Shown: positions 60,418 to 64,000 of the stretch, piece by piece
Layout of the letters: the number at the start of each line of letters is the position of its first letter
How positions within the stretch are numbered: position 1 is the stretch's first letter
Origin: JASHPR01 sp963844655
GTDB taxonomy: Bacteria; Actinomycetota; Actinomycetes; Streptosporangiales; Streptosporangiaceae
DNA length: 64,000 nt
Direction of reading: 5' to 3'
NCBI GenBank assembly: GCA_963844655.1
Contig: CAWJPA010000004.1
Coordinates: forward strand, 434,001 to 498,000
Made by a program: the position numbers and the translations under genes
The notes under the pieces: model-generated
Seen by the model: the letters and a program-made list of their open reading frames with translations, nothing else
Databases searched by the model: none
Told to the model about the DNA's origin: nothing

Positions 60418-61343
60418 CGGGTGACTCCGGCCGGGTGGCCCAGCGCGATCAGCGCGAGGTTGCGCAGGGCGATGCTGCCGGGCTGGAAGTAGCCGCTGTG
60501 GCCGCCGATGCCGCAGTCGAACAGCTTGGCGCCGAACGCGGGCGACATCGGGTCCCGGCCGAAGCCGAGCCCGAGCAGCTGGGTGTGCGGGACGTCACGG
60601 ATCCAGTCGCCGGTCCCCCGGCCTGCCCACACCCGGGCGCTGCTGTGCAGCGCCCGCACCGAGGAGGCGTCCATCCCCGGGCTGCCGAACGCCGCGATGT
60701 CGGTGACCGGCAGGTTCGGCGCGGCCAGGCCGCACACCACGGAGCCGTAGCTGTGGCAGAGCAGGGCGACCTGGCGGCCGTGCCGGGCAAGGTCGTCCAC
60801 CAGCGGCCGCAGGGCCGCGGCGCCCTGCCCGGCGTCCCCGGACGTCAGCACGCCCGGGCTGAACGTGCCCGGCGTGGCGTAGCCCAGCCAGGCGATGACC
60901 GCGAGGCTGGCCCTGGGGTCCAGGCGGCGCACCTCGGCGGCGAGGGCACGGGCGCCGCCTTCTGGCGAGGCGGTGCCCCGGGAATCGAACGTGGTCAGCG
61001 ACGTGTCGGAGCCGGGCACCAGGATGGCCACGCGCGTGGCCCGGGCCAGGTTGCCGACGACCTCGACGGCCAGGCCGCTGCCGCGGGGGTTGAAGTCGAT
61101 GAAGTGGCGGCCGCGCATCCCGTTCAGGGCGCGGGCCAGATCGGTGTTGCCCGTCCGGCTGGCCGTGCGGGCCGCGCGCGTGATCAGGCGCGCGTCGGCC
61201 GCGTAACGGGCGTCCAGGGCCCGGGCGGTGAGAGCGGGGAGCGGCTGCGGCCGGTCAACCGGATGGCCGGGCAGCATGGCGGCCGTGGTCGCGAGCCCGG
61301 CGATGCCGGCCGTTGCGATGGCGGCAAGGCGGCGGAGCCTCAT
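60414..61343 (-). CDS. DUF1023-type alpha/beta hydrolase, secreted or anchored
   Basis: A 309-residue protein. Residues 1-30 look like a signal peptide or membrane anchor (MRLRRLAAIATAGIAGLATTAAM). The body has the DUF1023 pattern: ATRVAILVPGSDTSLTTFD (oxyanion region), SLAVIAWLGYATPG, a Ser nucleophile in ALLCHSYGSVV, IAAFGSPGMDA, and a terminal HSGYFQPGSIALRNLALIALG with the His. It probably cleaves esters or cell-wall-linked groups outside the cytoplasm. Its stop overlaps the acyltransferase start by 4 bases, and the two may act on the same surface molecule. Confidence 0.85.
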   Translation of the reverse strand: MRLRRLAAIATAGIAGLATTAAMLPGHPVDRPQPLPALTARALDARYAADARLITRAARTASRTGNTDLARALNGMRGRHFIDFNPRGSGLAVEVVGNLARATRVAILVPGSDTSLTTFDSRGTASPEGGARALAAEVRRLDPRASLAVIAWLGYATPGTFSPGVLTSGDAGQGAAALRPLVDDLARHGRQVALLCHSYGSVVCGLAAPNLPVTDIAAFGSPGMDASSVRALHSSARVWAGRGTGDWIRDVPHTQLLGLGFGRDPMSPAFGAKLFDCGIGGHSGYFQPGSIALRNLALIALGHPAGVTR

Positions 61344-61534
61344 GGGAGCGTCCTTTCTGTCCAGCTGAGTACTGGCCAGGAAGCTACGGACGCGCCCTTG
61401 TCGTCAGCGTCACGCTGCGGAGCCCATTGCCGGCCTGCCCCGCGGGTACCGGAAGGGTCAGCCAGGACGGGCGGATCGAGGGCCGCCCGGCGGGCCGCTT
61501 TAGGCCTCCCCCTACTCAGGTATGGGTCCGCAGA

Positions 61535-61550
61535 TGCCCCTTCAGGGGCA
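61535..61550. promoter_or_regulatory. Short inverted repeat before the two-component genes
   Basis: TGCCCC (61535-61540) and GGGGCA (61545-61550) flank TTCA, 36 bases upstream of the sensor kinase ATG. It might be a site for the NarL-type regulator, or just a small hairpin. Confidence 0.3.
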
Positions 61551-61585
61551 CGAAAGCTATGCGGCACCCGGCCTACGCTGGGGGC

Positions 61586-62845
61586 ATGTTCTCAGGTCAG
61601 CGGGCCCGGATCGCGGCGGTGCTCGCGGCCGGCGTCACCGAGCCGCCGGCGCCGCGCCCGCGCCAGCTGCGGCGCGGCCGGGTCGACCTGGTCTTCCTGG
61701 CCGACACGGCCTCCGCCCTCATCCTGTTCGCGATCACCATCAACGTGTTCACCGGCCAGAACGCCCGGCAGGGCAGCCCGGTCAGCGCCGGGCTGATAGC
61801 CCTGGCCGCGGCCGTGATCTGCCTGCCGCTGGTGCTCCGCACCCGGCTCCCGCTCACCGCCTGGACCATGTCCATCCTCGCCATGCTCTGGCTCAGCCGG
61901 GCGTTTCCCGGGCACCCGATCTTGTCGAGCACCTACATCGTCACCGGGGTGATCGTCTACGTTCTGTGCCTGTACGCGGTCGCCGTCCGGTGCAAGACCT
62001 GGGTGGTGGTCACCGCAGGGGTGATCACCGTGCTCGGTGCCGCGGTCATCGAGTCGCAGACCCTCCTGACCGCGGTCTTCATCAGCGCGATCCCGGTGTT
62101 CGCCGGCGTGATCGTCCGCTCGCGCCGGGGCAGCCGGGAGCAGCTGGAGGTCGTCGAGCGCCGCCACGAAGGCGAGCGGGCCCTGCTCGAAGAGCGTCAG
62201 CGCATCGCCAGGGAGCTCCATGACGTCGTCGCCCACCACATGTCGGTGATCGCGATCCAGGCCGAGGCCGCGCCCTACAAGACCGCTGACCCGCCGCCGG
62301 AGCTGGTGGAGAGCTTTGCCGAGATCCGGGCCAGCGCGCTGAGCGGCCTCAACGAGCTGCGCCGCGTGCTGGGTGTGCTGCGCAGCGACCGTGCTGAGGT
62401 CGCGCCCCAGCCCGGCCTCGAGGACCTGGCCGGGCTGCTGGAATCGGCCCACAACGGCGGCGTGACGGTCACCAGCAGCGTCACCGGCCACCCCCGGCCG
62501 CTGCCGGAAGGCGTGAACCTGTCCGCCTACCGGATCGTGCAGGAGGCACTGAGCAACGCCATGCGGCACGCGCCAGGGTCGGCGGTCCAGGTGGGGCTGT
62601 TCTACGGGGAGGCGGCCCTGGTCATCAAGGTCCGCAACGACGGCTGCGCGCCGGACGGCCCGGCGCCCGGAGACCAGCCCGGCGGGGCCGGGCTCCGCAA
62701 CGGCAGCGGGCATGGCATCATCGGCATGCGTGAGCGCGCCGCCATGCTGGGCGGCCACCTCGAGGCCGGCCCGACCGCGTCCGACGAGTTCCTGGTGACC
62801 GCCGCACTCCCGCTGGGCGAGGACAGCCCGGAGGACACCTCATGA
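61586..62845 (+). CDS. NarL-type sensor histidine kinase
   Basis: A 419-residue membrane kinase. A short cytoplasmic N-terminus leads to about five transmembrane helices (residues 38-175) without a sizeable external loop, so it may sense in the membrane. HisKA_3 is ERQRIARELHDVVAHHMSVIAIQAEAA with the phospho-His, and HATPase_c has EALSNAMRHAPG, VRNDG and GHGIIGMRERAAMLGGHL. It is translationally coupled to the response regulator by ATGA overlap. The target genes are unknown; the downstream CPBP protease is a candidate. Confidence 0.92.
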   Translation: MFSGQRARIAAVLAAGVTEPPAPRPRQLRRGRVDLVFLADTASALILFAITINVFTGQNARQGSPVSAGLIALAAAVICLPLVLRTRLPLTAWTMSILAMLWLSRAFPGHPILSSTYIVTGVIVYVLCLYAVAVRCKTWVVVTAGVITVLGAAVIESQTLLTAVFISAIPVFAGVIVRSRRGSREQLEVVERRHEGERALLEERQRIARELHDVVAHHMSVIAIQAEAAPYKTADPPPELVESFAEIRASALSGLNELRRVLGVLRSDRAEVAPQPGLEDLAGLLESAHNGGVTVTSSVTGHPRPLPEGVNLSAYRIVQEALSNAMRHAPGSAVQVGLFYGEAALVIKVRNDGCAPDGPAPGDQPGGAGLRNGSGHGIIGMRERAAMLGGHLEAGPTASDEFLVTAALPLGEDSPEDTS

Positions 62846-63498
62846 TCATCCGCGTGGTGGTGGCCGACGACCAGGGCATGGTGCGGGCCGGGTTCTCCGT
62901 GCTGCTGAACGCCCAGCCCGACATCGAGGTCATCGGTGAGGCCGTGAACGGCCGGGAGGCCATCGCGCAGGCCGCTGACCTGCACCCGGACGTGATCCTC
63001 ATGGACGTCCGCATGCCGGTGCTCGACGGCCTGCAGGCGACCAGGGAGATCTGCGCGATGCCCGACCCGCCCAAGATCCTCGTGCTGACCACGTTCGACC
63101 TGGACGACTACGTCTACGAGGCGCTGCGCTTCGGGGCCAGCGGGTTCCTGCTCAAGGACGCCTCCGCGAACGAGCTGGCCGACGCGGTGCGGCTGGTCGC
63201 GGCCGGCGACGCGATGCTCGCCCCCGGGGTGACCCGGCGCCTCATCGCCGAGTTCGCCCGGATGGGCGCACCCCGCGGTCCCAACCGCAAGCTGGAAGGG
63301 CTGACCGAGCGGGAGTCCGAGGTGCTGGCCCTGGTGGCCAGGGGCCTGTCCAACGCCGAGATAGCCGGCCGCCTCTTCGTCGCCGAGCAGACCGTGAAGA
63401 CCCATGTCAGCCGCATCCTCATGAAACTCGGGCTGCGTGACCGGACCCAGGCCGTGGTCCTCGCCTACGAGACCGGCCTCGTCCACCCCGGGGGCTGA
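62842..63498 (+). CDS. NarL/LuxR-type response regulator
   Basis: A 218-residue regulator. The receiver domain is at 1-120 with acidic pair Asp9-Asp10 (VVVADDQGM), the phospho-acceptor Asp55 in VILMDVRMP, Thr in VLTTFDLDDY and Lys in FLLKDASA. The LuxR-type HTH is at 150-210 (LTERESEVLALVARGLSNAEIAGRLFVAEQTVKTHVSRILMKL). It is paired with the kinase upstream. Cognate sites are not known. Confidence 0.95.
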   Translation: MIIRVVVADDQGMVRAGFSVLLNAQPDIEVIGEAVNGREAIAQAADLHPDVILMDVRMPVLDGLQATREICAMPDPPKILVLTTFDLDDYVYEALRFGASGFLLKDASANELADAVRLVAAGDAMLAPGVTRRLIAEFARMGAPRGPNRKLEGLTERESEVLALVARGLSNAEIAGRLFVAEQTVKTHVSRILMKLGLRDRTQAVVLAYETGLVHPGG

Positions 63499-63506
63499 CC
63501 AGAACC

Positions 63507-64000
63507 GTGGGCGGGGCGAGGGGCCGGGGGGCACCGGCACCGGCGGGGCACCCAGTTCTAGCGCGGGAGCTGGGGGCGGCAGTGGCGTACGGGACCATTC
63601 TTACCGCGTACAACAACGTGCTCGGTGCGCACCCCTGGCACCACCGCTGGTATGTGCCGGCCAACGCCTGTGCCGCCGGGACTGTGCTGGCGGCGGCGTC
63701 GGCGGGCGGCCTCACCCCCGCGGAGCTGGGCATCGGGCCCGGCCGGTGGCTGCCGGGGCGGCTCGGGTGGACGCTGGCGGCGGTGACGGCCGCGGGCTGG
63801 CTGACCGCCGCGGCGCTGCCCGCCGCGCGCCCGGCCCTGGACGACAGGCGGGTCACGGCCCTCAGCGGGCGCGAGGCCATGTACCAGGCCGTGGTGCGGA
63901 TCCCGGTCGGCACCGTGCTGTGGGAGGAGATCGCGTTCCGCGGGGTGCTCCAGGCCGCCCTGCGCCGGATCATGTCCGAGACCGCGGCGATCGCCGTGAC
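63507..64000 (+). CDS. CPBP-family intramembrane protease (partial)
   Basis: The frame starts with GTG at 63507, 9 bases after the response regulator stop, and runs off the window. Residues 20-100 contain membrane segments (AAVAYGTILTAYNNVLGAHPW, VPANACAAGTVLAAAS, RLGWTLAAVTAAGWLTAAALP). Around residue 140 the CPBP motif WEEIAFRGVLQAALRR supplies the EExxxR active-site helix. Such proteases process or protect membrane-linked peptides. A GTG at 63582 is an alternative start. It may be co-transcribed with the two-component genes. Confidence 0.85.
   Translation, partial: MGGARGRGAPAPAGHPVLARELGAAVAYGTILTAYNNVLGAHPWHHRWYVPANACAAGTVLAAASAGGLTPAELGIGPGRWLPGRLGWTLAAVTAAGWLTAAALPAARPALDDRRVTALSGREAMYQAVVRIPVGTVLWEEIAFRGVLQAALRRIMSETAAIAV

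Noticed and set aside
1..64000. CRISPR arrays, tRNA or rRNA genes
   Set aside because: No spaced direct repeats, no cloverleaf ending in a tRNA acceptor stem, and no rRNA-like conserved stretches were found.
1..64000. Insertion sequences, integrases or attachment sites
   Set aside because: No transposase or recombinase motif and no terminal repeats flanking a block were seen.

Overview
The window is a very GC-rich stretch of chromosome from a soil-type actinomycete. Evidence: strong G/C bias at third codon positions, many GTG starts, 4-base start/stop overlaps (ATGA/GTGA), an Lsr2-type nucleoid protein, ECF sigma factors that look like groups ECF41 and ECF42, an XRE/NB-ARC/TPR regulator, MmpL-type and DrrAB-type transporters, and a DUF1023-type hydrolase. 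I cannot place it below class level. No rRNA, tRNA, insertion sequence, prophage, CRISPR array or PKS/NRPS locus was seen.

Layout. 0-4.2 kb: aldo/keto reductase, a small Lys-rich protein, and a RibD-type reductase / DGPF protein / ECF42 sigma operon with its own candidate promoter. 4.3-8.4 kb: an APC permease plus YtcJ-type amidohydrolase operon facing a double-module Lrp regulator. 8.4-9.0 kb: a Doc toxin/RHH antitoxin pair with a clean palindromic operator. 9.2-11.8 kb: a frameshifted XRE/NB-ARC/TPR regulator. 12-20 kb: single-gene units (second RibD-type reductase, cupin, DUF1479 oxygenase-like protein, alpha/beta hydrolase, SnoaL-like protein, Lsr2, WYL regulator/epoxide hydrolase pair, GlcD-like oxidase). 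20-28.9 kb: a catabolic locus with a class V aminotransferase divergent from a tightly packed SorC regulator / threonine-aldolase-like enzyme / FGGY kinase (frameshifted) / ASRT-like sugar-binding protein / SDR / APC permease / esterase / PPOX series. 28.9-39.4 kb: VOC protein, unknown protein, CsbD, MmpL transporter, two tandem paralogous sensor kinases with no response regulator, a secreted GH54 arabinofuranosidase behind a pair of LacI-type operators, and a small membrane protein behind a 32-bp perfect palindrome. 39.4-45.2 kb: membrane-anchored hydrolase, frameshifted amidohydrolase, DrrAB-like exporter with TetR regulator and duplicated operator. 45.3-54.8 kb: catalase, serine/threonine dehydratase, SRPBCC protein, an ECF41 sigma/epimerase operon with a matching promoter, and an acyl-CoA ligase/DUF5938/SDR operon facing a TetR regulator. 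54.9-64 kb: a membrane-protein fragment, small conserved protein, MFS transporter/agmatinase/LysR guanidino-compound set, an Uma2 relic, acyltransferase and DUF1023 hydrolase, a NarL-type two-component system, and a CPBP protease running off the end.

The most notable material is the 20-28.9 kb catabolic locus, which I cannot match to a described pathway, and a set of unusually clear operators. Three otherwise well-conserved genes carry single-base frameshifts, and the Lsr2 gene lacks a stop where the family ends. Either genes are decaying here or the assembly has indel errors; the sequence alone cannot decide.
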